Source: Polyangiaceae bacterium
GTDB lineage: Bacteria > Myxococcota_A > Polyangia > Polyangiales > Polyangiaceae
DNA: 64,000 bases
Assembly (NCBI GenBank): GCA_020846005.1
Contig: JADLEQ010000085.1
Span: forward strand, 62,001-126,000
Direction: 5' to 3'
The notes under the pieces are model-generated. The model worked only from the letters and a program-made list of their open reading frames with translations. It made no database searches and was not told the DNA's origin. Positions 16,301 through 25,300 of this stretch are shown here, piece after piece (position 1 is the stretch's first letter; each line of letters begins with the position of its first letter). The position numbers and the translations under genes were made by a program.

Positions 16301-18452
16301 GCGCCGCAGCGAGCAGCTCGCGCGCGTCGTCCGGGCGACCGCAGCGCGCCACGAGCTCGGCCTCGAAGCACGCGAGCGACGCGTCGGTGGGTCGGGCCTC
16401 GCGCGCGCGGCGCAGCCAGTCGAGCGCCTCGCCGATGGCGTTGGATCGGTCGAGCGTCGCTGCCAGGCGCATCGTCGGGGAGCCCGAGCTCCGGAGGTAG
16501 CGCGCCGCCCGCTGCCGCAGGCGGTCGAGCGCGGACGCGGTATCCCCGAGTGAGGCCGCGATCTCGAAGTACCGCGCCACGAAGCCGTCTTGGGTCCCGT
16601 CGAGCGCGACGGCGATCTCGTAGGCGTCCATCGCCATTCGGCGGTCGCCCCCAGCCCAAGCGATCTCGCCGAGCGCCGCCGCCAGCGACGGGGTGGCGCC
16701 GAGCGTGGCGCCGACCCTGCGCGCGAGTCGCCGGGCGTCGTCCCGGCGCCGGTGATCGTGGCTCCAGGTGAGGACCAGCGCCTCAGCGAGCGCGGGGTGA
16801 GCGCCGGGCTCCGTCGCCAGGCACTCCAGCTCGGAGAGGTGACGCGCGTCCTCGCCGAGGGAGCTGAGCGCGCTCGTTCGCTGGAGGACGAACGTGACGT
16901 TGTCGGGGAAGCGCGCCAGGCGCTCGTCGATCACGGCCGCGACCTCTGGGACGTTTGCGTCGAAGTCGGCGAGCGCCCCACGTGCCGATGCCGTGACCTC
17001 GTGGTGGGGCGCGTGGTCGCGGAGCGCGGCCACCGCGGCGCCGGCGGCCTCGCGGTCGCCGGCGGCCAGGGCGCGCGCGGCGGTGTCGAGCTGATCGAAG
17101 AGCTCCGCGTCCGGGAGGGGCAGCGCGGCGAGCTCGGCGGCCCTCGCGACCGGCACGAGCGCCATCCCCCGAGGGCCGTACGGCGCTTGGTGTTCGAACA
17201 ACGTGTCGGCGATCGCCTCGACCACCCCGTTCGCGTTCGGATCCCGGAGCAGCAACAGTCGGAGCGCGGCGTCGTATCCGCAGACGACGCGCGCGTGGGC
17301 GCTCGTGGCGTGCACGGTGTCGAGGCGGAACGGGAGGCCGCGGTCGATGAGCGCCACGGTCGCCGCCCACGTGACGGTGAACTCCCGGCACGCGAAGCCG
17401 TGCTCCAGCGCCCACCGCCGCCCGGCGTGCGGGCTGGTGCCCGCGTAGCAGATCGCCTCGGCCACCTCGGTGCGGTCCACCGGGAGCTCGTGGAAGGCGC
17501 CGATCATCTCGAGGCACGCGGGCACGCACGCGAGCTGGTGCTGGCGGCGGAAGGGGACAGGGAGCGACACCCGCGGCCCCCCCTCGCCGCCGTCGAGGCG
17601 GGCCGCCAGGTGGTCGTGAAACGGGTCTCCCGCCCGCCGCGCGGCCCGCGCCGCGCCGGCAGAGTCGCCGAGGGCGCGGCGGCAGTCTGCTTCGAGCGCA
17701 GCGAGGCGCCGCAGCTCGGACTCTCCCGGGTCGACGACCAGCGCCGCGGCGCGCTCGCTGACGCGCAGCGCCGCGGCGCCCTCGCCGACCTCGCACCACA
17801 GGGAAGCGAGGAGCGAGCAGAGCCAGGGCGACTCCAGCTCGGGCTCGATCGGCGCGATCAGCTCGATCGCGGCGTCGGCGCCGAGCTGCGTGTGGAGGAG
17901 CTCGGCGAGCGTCAGCACCACCGTGGCCGAGCGCGGCGCGGCGGCGTGGGCGTCGCGCGCCGCGGCCAGGGCCTCCTCGGCGCGGTCATCGGCGAGCAGG
18001 CGCCGCGCGCGGAGCACGAGGAGGAACGGATCGTCGTCGAGCGCGCGCGCAGCGGCGAGCGCTGCGTCCGCGAGGTCGAAGCGGCGGAGGTCGGTGGTGA
18101 GGGCCGCCTGGAGCCACCACCCGTACGGGCCGTGCGGGGCGGGGCGGCGCCGCCACCAGAGCCACGCCGCGAGCGGCCCCCGTGACTCCACGCACGTCAA
18201 CCCGGCGACGAACGCCGCACGCTCGAACGTCGGGTCGAGCCGGTACGCCCGCAGGCCGAGCCGGCGCGCGCGCGCGTGACTACCCGAGTGGCTCTCGACG
18301 CGTGCGGCGACGACGAGCGCCGACGGGTCGCTCCACGCGGACGGCGGGGCGGAGCACGTGGCGAGCGCCGCGCGAGCGGCGCCGAAGCGACCGACGTCGC
18401 AGAGGGCGTCGGCGCGCGCGACCGTGGCAGGGTCCGGATCCCGGTTCGGCAC
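13362..18452 (-). CDS. Giant TPR-repeat protein with embedded C39-like peptidase domain
   Basis: 1696 residues. Tetratricopeptide-like helical repeats run over nearly the full length. At residues ~290-420 they are interrupted by a papain-like fold of the C39_2 type: 'PVPFRRQHQLACVPACLEMI' with candidate Gln oxyanion residue and nucleophile Cys309, then 'HARVVCGYD' (His386) and 'LLLRDPNANG' (Asp404). This is a complete Q-C-H-D set in the expected order. The C-terminus has two hydrophobic segments (~1645-1685), suggesting membrane attachment. The start is ATG 18452. It stands alone between convergent and head-on neighbours. A protease or peptide-binding platform is inferred; the substrate is unknown. 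Long opposite-strand ORFs here are shadows. Confidence 0.85.
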   Translation of the reverse strand: MPNRDPDPATVARADALCDVGRFGAARAALATCSAPPSAWSDPSALVVAARVESHSGSHARARRLGLRAYRLDPTFERAAFVAGLTCVESRGPLAAWLWWRRRPAPHGPYGWWLQAALTTDLRRFDLADAALAAARALDDDPFLLVLRARRLLADDRAEEALAAARDAHAAAPRSATVVLTLAELLHTQLGADAAIELIAPIEPELESPWLCSLLASLWCEVGEGAAALRVSERAAALVVDPGESELRRLAALEADCRRALGDSAGAARAARRAGDPFHDHLAARLDGGEGGPRVSLPVPFRRQHQLACVPACLEMIGAFHELPVDRTEVAEAICYAGTSPHAGRRWALEHGFACREFTVTWAATVALIDRGLPFRLDTVHATSAHARVVCGYDAALRLLLLRDPNANGVVEAIADTLFEHQAPYGPRGMALVPVARAAELAALPLPDAELFDQLDTAARALAAGDREAAGAAVAALRDHAPHHEVTASARGALADFDANVPEVAAVIDERLARFPDNVTFVLQRTSALSSLGEDARHLSELECLATEPGAHPALAEALVLTWSHDHRRRDDARRLARRVGATLGATPSLAAALGEIAWAGGDRRMAMDAYEIAVALDGTQDGFVARYFEIAASLGDTASALDRLRQRAARYLRSSGSPTMRLAATLDRSNAIGEALDWLRRAREARPTDASLACFEAELVARCGRPDDARELLAAARAFVPATMWAQCASFVSELRGDPVGALEHAREAALGAPAHVDAQARVAALVAAHHGEDRARAWLAEACARLPHNAKLRRQLSSYGGGLDPHQATRDLEALLALSSGDAWAWRELALRRAEVGDLAGAREALGAATAISPAHVSTHLVAARLAELAGDPREARARRLEALRAWPDCETAIVALVEGAPSRGQARSVVDLVEALVLERGQGEEGILAWFSSARALLEPEALDRRLAALGEARPDSWAPISCRVELALAREDAAAAVELAARGTAAFPHVPACWRYAAEAARLAGDAEGALRAARHALSLDPGRARSVAFVASLERDAGRLEVALEVVRQGLRQCPRDSELLLDEAALLRDAGQPEAASLVLERALDLAPASDALWSEFVAWHGDRALERARALVEAQPWSPRLALRLAALEATRSCRAALTIVERALEREPSLVEGHDLRAQLLVDLGDHDAAEAACAPAVFGSAPPMELRGRATAIAWHRGDHDAARERLRALVRACPSFLWGRSLLVAWDLAAQDPRQARREARGLVRVWPRVSRSHEATGAALAALGRTRRARAAYARALALDPGNERALEGACGLDLDHGDPQAARATVSRHAARVRPLVRRLLLLRIAVAERLRPLAKAEALAVLADPGCQGDDVSFVVGQLLLLDTPTAVDALEQSLGIADNPGPLGVARGPIAAEWARAVVSSGSVPATTALDHLFEASDSAGRLALAASCEALGKHNATGPVVRLVWRYWGAARSDPDAWSAVSFALTHAGAFGWAALWHLGWRERALAGYAVEHVSLTFLLLGMPDRAAEVCRLALAASRAADRLAYEPTLALHASFLGDTTAARAHLAAAQPESGTGRDLLWQLADTITRASEAPRASRATLVASAFERLDFAFGTPLSGAAPFGGGTRRRGGRVLARIGGPRVWARGYAATALFWGWCALVGWIMLRVFAGHTVSAVVFSLAVLWRNRRVFHVPFARGTL

Positions 18453-18554
18453 AGGGGAGGAGCGTATCGGACCCCGCGGGGGCGGGGGGAGAGGGCGGGG
18501 GCCGGCGCGAGCGGGAGGGCGTGATCGAGGGCGTGATCGCGCGCGTCGAGGGCG

Positions 18555-18992
18555 TCACTCGGCGTCCGTCACGCGGCGGGCTCCCTTCGTGCACTCCACC
18601 TCCCGGGTGATCGGCACGCGCTTCGCCGGCATGATGTCGATCTTCACGGGCTTGCCGCCGCGGCAGCTCACGTCGCCCAGGAAGGGCGTGTCGCCGACGG
18701 GGACGCCGTCCACGAACACCTGCGCGCGGCCGTGCACGCTGTCGACCACGAGGGACATGCGCACCGGCGCGCCGGCCGGGGTCGCCGCCGAGCGGGCCGC
18801 GGGGGCAGCGGAGGGCTCCGCGGACGGAGGCGGCGGCTCGGGCTGCGGCGCGGACGTGGCCGGAGCCGCCGCGGGCGAGGCCGTCGCGCCGCGGACGGCC
18901 AGCCACGCGAACCGCATGCTGGGGGCGAGCAGCAGAACCGCGCCGGCGACGCCACAGAGGGCCGCCACGCGCTCGAGCAGGCGCCCCGTCAT
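18555..18992 (-). CDS. Membrane-anchored PEGA-domain protein
   Basis: 145 residues: an N-terminal hydrophobic helix (residues ~9-34), a Pro/Ala/Ser-rich linker (~38-76), then a PEGA-like domain ('GRAQVFVDGVPVGDTPFLGD', with two cysteines further on). Its ATG overlaps the stop of the GspE-like ATPase gene by 4 bp, so the two are co-translated. PEGA domains are usually extracytoplasmic beta modules on lipoproteins or kinases. A structural partner for the ATPase complex is inferred. The frame is open for 573 codons upstream, but that extension is the antiparallel shadow of the ATPase gene. Confidence 0.72.
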   Translation of the reverse strand: MTGRLLERVAALCGVAGAVLLLAPSMRFAWLAVRGATASPAAAPATSAPQPEPPPPSAEPSAAPAARSAATPAGAPVRMSLVVDSVHGRAQVFVDGVPVGDTPFLGDVSCRGGKPVKIDIMPAKRVPITREVECTKGARRVTDAE

Positions 18993-20515
18993 CCGGACAC
19001 CCGCAGCACCTCGGTGAGCGAAGTCTCGCCGGCCACCGCGCGCTCGAGGCCGTCCACCAGGAACGAGCGCATGCCCTCGGTGATCGCGAGCTGCTGGATC
19101 TCTGCCGTCGGTCGCCGCTGATGGACGGCCTGCCGCAGCGCGGGCGTGACGAGCATCACCTCCGCGATCGGCGCCCGCCCCGCGAAGCCGAGCCCCTCGC
19201 AGAACGTGCAGCCCACCGGCTCCCAGTACTGCGCCTTGGGGAGGGCGAGGCCTTGTCGCGCGAACCGCTCCACGTGGATGGGCTCGGGATCGGCCGGGCG
19301 CCGGCACGCGGTGCACAGGAGCCGGACGAGTCGCTGCGAGACGCTGCCGATGGATGCGCTCGCCAGGACGAAGGGCTCCACGTCCATCTCGATGAGGCGC
19401 GCGAACGCCCCCGCGGCGCTGTCGCCGTGGACGGTCGTCAGGATCAGGTGGCCGGTGAGGCCGGCCTGCATGGCGATCTCGGCCGTCTCCCGATCGCGGA
19501 TCTCTCCCAACATGAGGACGTTCGGATCCTGGCGCAGCACGCTGCGCAGGGTCCCGGCGAAGGTCATGCCGGCGCGCGGGTTCATCTGGGTTTGCGTGGC
19601 GAACGGGAGCTGGAGCTCGATCGGGTCCTCGAGCGTCACCATCGTCGTCGTCGAGCCGCGCGTGCGGGCGATGTGCTGGAGCGCCGCATAGAGCGTGGTC
19701 GTCTTCCCGCTGCCCACCGGTCCGGTCACGAACAGCAGCCCCTGCGGGCGCGCGAGCATCTCGACGAGCTTCGCGCGCACGTCCTCGGCGAACCCGAGCG
19801 TCTCGATCTCCGGCGTGACGGCGCCGCCGCGGAGGAAGCGGAGGACGATCCGCTCGCCGGCTTCGGTGGGGAGCGTAGACACCCGCGCCTCGACGGGGCT
19901 GCCCGCGAGCGTCGTGACCAGGCGGCCGTCCTGGGGCTTGCCGTGGATGTAGGTGTCGAGGCGCGCCAGGACCTTCACCCGGGTCGAGAGCAGGGGCGCG
20001 ATCTCCGGCCTGGCGACGGCGGCCTCGCGCAGCGTCCCCTGGACGCGATACGTGGCGCGGAGCGCGTCCGGCGTAGGCGAGAGGTGGAGATCGCTGGCGC
20101 CGATCCGGAGCGCGCCCCCCAGCAAGACGTCGAAGGCCGCGATGATGTCCGGCTCGGGGCGATCGAGCGCCTCGGCGACGCGGCGCTGGACGGCCGCGAC
20201 CAGCTCGGTGACCGACGCGCCCGCGTCGCCCTCGGCCTCGTCCACCGTCCCTCGCGGGCGCACGCGCGGGAACCACCCGCTCGCGAGCTGCGACGCCGCC
20301 GCGAGTCCCAGCAGGGCAGCGCCGGCGCCGGCCGCCCAGCGGAAGGGGCCGGGCTCGGTGGCCTGGCCGGCGTACGCGCCCAGCCGGGCGGCGACCGTGG
20401 CGAGATCCGCGCCCGGCTGCGTGGCGGCGAGGGCGCCCGTGGCGAGCGCGCCGCCCGTGGCGAGGAGGAGCGCTCGCACCGCCGAGTCCGCCGACATCGG
20501 CTCGGAGCCTGCCAC
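18989..20515 (-). CDS. GspE/PilB/PilT-like secretion ATPase with N-terminal membrane segments
   Basis: 508 residues. ATPase of the type II secretion / type IV pilus family. Walker A is GPVGSGKTTT (265-274); the Asp box includes 'TLEDPIE'; Walker B is 'VLMLGEIRDRETA' (333-345); the His box is 'TTVHGD'. A four-cysteine zinc site (Cys401, 404, 436, 439) is as in GspE/PilB. Unusually, two hydrophobic segments (~12-32, ~58-80) replace the normal soluble N1 domain. No GspF/PilC, pseudopilin or secretin gene is nearby. It is coupled to the PEGA gene. It could energise an unrecognised envelope assembly or serve a pilus system encoded elsewhere. The start could also be ATG 20497. Confidence 0.88.
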   Translation of the reverse strand: MAGSEPMSADSAVRALLLATGGALATGALAATQPGADLATVAARLGAYAGQATEPGPFRWAAGAGAALLGLAAASQLASGWFPRVRPRGTVDEAEGDAGASVTELVAAVQRRVAEALDRPEPDIIAAFDVLLGGALRIGASDLHLSPTPDALRATYRVQGTLREAAVARPEIAPLLSTRVKVLARLDTYIHGKPQDGRLVTTLAGSPVEARVSTLPTEAGERIVLRFLRGGAVTPEIETLGFAEDVRAKLVEMLARPQGLLFVTGPVGSGKTTTLYAALQHIARTRGSTTTMVTLEDPIELQLPFATQTQMNPRAGMTFAGTLRSVLRQDPNVLMLGEIRDRETAEIAMQAGLTGHLILTTVHGDSAAGAFARLIEMDVEPFVLASASIGSVSQRLVRLLCTACRRPADPEPIHVERFARQGLALPKAQYWEPVGCTFCEGLGFAGRAPIAEVMLVTPALRQAVHQRRPTAEIQQLAITEGMRSFLVDGLERAVAGETSLTEVLRVSG

Positions 20516-20658
20516 GGCATCGGCGGCGGCGCGAGGCGCCCCTCGCGGTGCCCGGGCGGATCGTTCTCTGCCGTCGCGCGTACCACGACGCAGCGCCCTC
20601 GAAGGCCCCGCCGGGGCCGGGGCGCGGGCGGCGTGCCGCCGAACCCGGAGCTCAGACG

Positions 20659-22137
20659 ATGAAGGTGCGGACGGTGGCGCTGCTCGCGGCGCTCGGGATG
20701 ACGGCGACGAGCTACTCGGTCTGGTCGTTCGGGCCCCGCCCGGACGGGCGGGGATCCGCCACGCGGGCGGGGGCCGGTTCGCCGGGGCTCGAGCTCGCCG
20801 TCGGCGACGGCGGCGCGGCGTTTCGTGCGGACGGCGCCCTTCGGGTCGAGGGCCGCCTCGGGCACGAGCGGCTCGCCTCGGGACGTGCGGCGTCGACGTT
20901 CGCCCTGGTCACCGTCACGGCCGACGCGCGCGCCACGGAGCGGACCGCGGCCCCGCTCGAGCTCGCGATCGTCCTCGATCGCTCCGGGAGCATGCGCGGC
21001 GCGCCCCTCGAGCGCGCCATCGCCGCCGCTCGCGGCGCGATCGACCGCCTGCGCGACGGCGACTCGGTGAGCCTCGTCACCTACGCCGGCGAGGCGAGGG
21101 TGATCGCGCGGTCCGTCGCGGTGGACCGGTGGAGCCGCTCCCGCCTGCTGGCCGAGCTCGATCGGGTCCAGGCCGAGGGCGAGACGTGCATCTCCTGCGC
21201 CCTCGACGCCACGCTCGGCGTCCTGCGGGGCGGCGACGCGCGCGTGTCGAGGGTGTTGCTCCTCTCGGACGGTGAGGCGACGGCCGGGGTGCGCGACGTG
21301 GAGGGGTTCCGCCGCATCGCCCGGCGCTTCCGCGAGCGTGGCGTGCCGATCAGCTCGATCGGCGTCGACGTCGAGTACGATCACTTGGTGCTGGGGGCGC
21401 TCGCGCTCGAGTCGAACGGCCGGCACCACTTCGCCGAGTCTGCCGGGGAGCTCCCCGCGATCTTCGATCGGGAGCTCGGCGCGCTCGTGCGATCGGTGGC
21501 CGCAGACGCGATCGTGGAGCTCGAGCTCGCGCCGGGGGTCGAGCTGGTCCGAGTGCTCGATCGGGCCCACGAGCTGCAGGGCCGCCGCCTCCGCGTGCCG
21601 ATCGGAGATCTGTCGGCGGGCGAGGAGCGCACGGTGCTCGTCGAGCTGCGGCTGCCCGCCGCCGCGCGGGCTCGGGAGCCGGTCGCGCGGGTCGACGTCT
21701 CTTGGGTCGACCTCGCCCGGGAGCGGCGCGACAGCGCGTTCGGGACCCTCACGGCGCGCCGTGACCCGGGTGGCGACGACGCGCCACTCGATCCCGTCGT
21801 CGCCACGCGGCTCGAGCGCAGCGAGACGGCCGCCGCGCTCCGCGACGCGAACTCGCTCTTCGCGGCTGGGCGCACGGACGACGCGCGTCGACGCCTGGCC
21901 GAGCGCCAGGGCGCGCTGGCGGAGCGGCGCGAGCGGATCGTGGCGGCCTCGCCCGCACCGGACCGCGCGCGGGTCCGCGAGGATCTGGAGCGGCAGGAGG
22001 GCTCTGTCGGCTCGGCGTCCGGGGGCTTCGCTCGCGCGGAGGGTGCCCCGGGCACGCCGCCTTCGCCCGCTGCCACGAAGGCCGGCCGCGCACAGGTCCG
22101 GCGGAGCGCCGAGACCGCGGTGGACCTCGCGTTCTGA
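20659..22137 (+). CDS. Von Willebrand factor A domain protein, membrane-anchored
   Basis: 492 residues. An N-terminal hydrophobic segment is followed by a VWA domain with intact metal-ion-dependent adhesion site: Asp107-x-Ser109-x-Ser111 in 'IVLDRSGSMRG'. The middle part, 'AGEERTVLVELRLPA', is a beta domain like those flanking VWA in CoxE/YfbK-type proteins. The C-terminal ~110 residues are charged and probably helical. ATG 20659 has a GGAG ribosome site 7 nt upstream; longer extensions overlap the divergent ATPase promoter region. It precedes a VIT-VWA giant on the same strand, so a joint envelope role is likely but not shown. Confidence 0.82.
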   Translation: MKVRTVALLAALGMTATSYSVWSFGPRPDGRGSATRAGAGSPGLELAVGDGGAAFRADGALRVEGRLGHERLASGRAASTFALVTVTADARATERTAAPLELAIVLDRSGSMRGAPLERAIAAARGAIDRLRDGDSVSLVTYAGEARVIARSVAVDRWSRSRLLAELDRVQAEGETCISCALDATLGVLRGGDARVSRVLLLSDGEATAGVRDVEGFRRIARRFRERGVPISSIGVDVEYDHLVLGALALESNGRHHFAESAGELPAIFDRELGALVRSVAADAIVELELAPGVELVRVLDRAHELQGRRLRVPIGDLSAGEERTVLVELRLPAAARAREPVARVDVSWVDLARERRDSAFGTLTARRDPGGDDAPLDPVVATRLERSETAAALRDANSLFAAGRTDDARRRLAERQGALAERRERIVAASPAPDRARVREDLERQEGSVGSASGGFARAEGAPGTPPSPAATKAGRAQVRRSAETAVDLAF

Positions 22138-22351
22138 TCGTCGAGGCGCCGCGCGTGCCCCACGCCCGGCGGCAGCTTCGGTTCGCGTCGGGCGCCTGGT
22201 ATCGTCACGTGTCCACCGGCCCGTCCCAGGGTCGGCGAGCGCTGCGTCGCTGCGTCGCCGCGCTCGGCGCTGGCCGCTCCGTCGGGGGCGCCCGCCAGCG
22301 CCGGGAAGAACTTCTCGGGGTCCTCGTCGTCGTAGCCACCACGGAGCCAGC

Positions 22352-25300
22352 ATGAACGTCCCGCCCTCGACTCGTCCCCGCCCGTCCACCCGTCGCCGTC
22401 CCGTGGCGGCGCGCCTCGCCGCTGCGCTCGTCGTGGCGCTCGTGCTGCTCGGGGCCGTCGCCTGCGGGCAGAAGGCGCCCGGGAAGGCGCCGCCCATCCA
22501 GGCGCGTCTCGAGCTGGCAGCCGGGCCCGTGACCGTCGACGTGGGGACGGGCCCCGCGCGCGCCGTCACCGGGACGGCGCTCCTCGCCGACGCGCGGATC
22601 GCGACCGAGAAGGGCGCCCGCGCGCTCGTCCGCCTGCCCGACGGCTCGGCCCTCTTCCTGCGCGACCAGTCGGCGGTGAAGTTGGCGGACGGCAAGGTGG
22701 CGCTGGAGAGCGGCGAGTACTGGCTCGACGCGCCGCCGACCGATCGGCAGGCGCTCGCGCACGAGGCCGGCGGTGTCACGGTCTCGGGCGCCGAGTGCGG
22801 CCTCTCGTTCCGCCGCGAGGGCGACGGCGCGACCGTCTACGTCGCGCGCGGGATGGCGACCGTCACCTCGCAGGGCGGGCGGGTCGAGGTGAAGGCCGGC
22901 GAGCAGGCGAGCGTGGCCGGTGGCGCTGCGCCGAAGGTGGCCCCGGTCGCTTTCTGGGACGACTGGACGGGCGGGATGGCGGACGCCGGCGGCAAGGGCC
23001 TGCCCGGCGCCGGATCGGGCTCCATCTACGGGGTCGACTCCGCCGCGCCCCCCGGGAGCGCGGCGCGGCGCCTGGAGATCCAGAAGCAGGTGGTCACCGC
23101 CAAGGTGCGCGAGGGACTGAGCCAGACCTCGGTGGATCAGACGTTCTTCAACCCCGGGGATCGCCCGGTGGAAGGGTGGTACTGGTTCACCGTACCGGAG
23201 CGGGCCAGCGTGACGGGGTTCGCCGTGGAGACCAACGGCGTGCTCGTCGAGGGTGAGTTCCAGGAGCGCCGCGAGGCGGCCGCCAACTACTCGACGGCCA
23301 AGGCGACCGGGCATGCGCCCGCCATCCTCGAGTGGGTCGACGCGCGCACGTACCGCGCGCGCATCTACCCCGTGCCGGCGGGCGGCACGCGGCGGGTCGT
23401 CCTGCGGTATCTGGAGCTGCGCCCGGCGGTCGACGGCCGGCTCTCCTACACCTACCCGATGGGATCGAGCCGCGATCCGGTGCGGATCGGAGAGTTCTCC
23501 TTGTCGGTCGATCTCGGGCCGGCGGGCAAGAAGGCGAAGCTCGCGACGCTCGCCGACGCGCGCGTCGAGGAGGGCGGGACCAAGGTGACGATGCGCCGGT
23601 CCGGCTATACACCGCGCGCGGACTTCCAGCTCGAGCTGGAGTCGAGCGAGCGCCTCCCGCCGCTCACGGTGGCACGCTACCAGGCCGGAGGCGAGTCGGC
23701 GGACTACGTGCTCTTCCGCTATCGCCCCGACGTCGACTGGGCCAAGGCGAAGCAGCAGCGCGCCGACGTTGTGGTGGTCGTCGACACCTCCGCCGGCGGT
23801 GACGAGGCGTCGCGCCAGCTCCGCACGCAGACGGCCGAGGCGATCTTGCGCGCACTCTCGGACGAGGATCGGTTCGCGTTGGTGTCGCTCGACGTGAAGC
23901 CCACGGTGCTCCACCCGAAGGACGGCATGGCGCCGGCGAGCGACGCGGAGATCGCGAAGGCGCTCGAGGCGCTGGCGGGCCACGCCGTCGGGGGCGCCAC
24001 CGACCTTGCGGCCGCGTTCGAGCCGTCGCTCGCCCGCGTCCACGGGACGGAGCAGCCGGCCGTCATCTACGTGGGGGACGGCATCGCGACGAGCGGCGAG
24101 CGTACGGGCGAGCAGCTCGTGGAGCGGCTCCGCCGCGCGCTCGCGTCCTCACGCGCGCGGCTGTTCACGGTCGGGGTCGGCGTCGAGGCGGACCACGCGC
24201 TGCTCGGCGAGCTGGCGCGCGCGGGCGGCGGCGGCTCGTTCCGGGTCGACGACGCCGAGGCAACGACCGCCCGCGCCCTCGAGGTGGCGGCCGCGGTGAA
24301 GGTCCCCACCGTCACGGACCTCGAGATCGATCCCGGGGCCGGGCTCGACGAGCCGCTGCTCAGCGCGAGCGGCAAGGTCGCCCGCGGGGAGGAGGTCCTG
24401 CTGCTCGCCCGCACGCACTTCGACACGCCGGGACGGGTGAAGGTCCGCGGGCGCGTGGGCGGGGAGGCGTTCGAGAAGGAGTACGGCGTCGAGAAGGAGA
24501 AGAGCGTCCTCGCCAGCTTCGTGCCGCGCCTGTGGGCGGCGGAGTACGTCCGCCGGCTCCTCGGCAGCGCGCAGGGCGCCGAAGCGGAGCGCGGGCGGAT
24601 CGCCGCGCTCGGCATCGACTATGGGCTCCTCACCCCCTACTCGAGCATCCTCGCGCTCGAGAGCGAGAGCGCCTACGCCCGGATGGGGATCGTCCGCAAG
24701 CGGAGGCCGCTGCGCGGCGCTGAGCTGACCCGGCTCGATCCCCGCGAGGAGGGGCGGCTGGTCGAGATGCTGCACGCCTCCGCCCCGTGCGCGGTGGCCT
24801 TCGGGTGCAGCAAGCTCGAGCGACGCCGCCAGGCCGCGCCCACGACCGAGGCGCTGGAGGAGCAGGAGGCGGACAACAAGGAGGGCGGCTCCGGGATCCG
24901 CGCGAAGGCGGAGGAGGGGAGCATGGGCAACCCGAGCTCTCCGCGAGCGGCGAACGCCTACGCCACGCCCCAGGCCGCGCCGGCGCGGGCGGAGGACTCG
25001 TACGACAAGGGTGACGACCGCCCGGCGCCGCCGCCCGGGGAGGTCACCGGGGGCCTCGGCCTGAGCGCGGCCGGCGAAGGCGGCGGTGGGGTCGGGGACC
25101 CGCTCGGCGCGATCGGCACGATCGGCCACGGCGCTGGGACGGGCGTCGGGCAGGGCTTCGGCGCCGGCTCGGGGCGCGCCCCGACCGGTGCGAGGGCCGG
25201 CGGGGGCGACCAGGCCGCCGCGCGACCGGCCCCGGCGGACGAGAAGCAGAAGCAGGTGGACGACTCGCTCCGCCAGGCCGCGGACGCCGCGGCGCGCGCA

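Noticed and set aside
14663-16553. Long plus-strand open frames opposite the TPR gene
   Set aside because: Arg/Gly/Pro-rich translations with no recognisable domain; they are antisense shadows of a high-GC coding strand.
19121-20662. Plus-strand open frame of ~513 codons across the GspE-like gene
   Set aside because: Composition is shadow-like and the opposite strand has a clear ATPase with all motifs.
21272-22351. Upstream extension of the FecR-VIT-VWA frame
   Set aside because: It overlaps the VWA gene in another frame and is Arg/Ser-rich; the lipoprotein signal starts at 22352.
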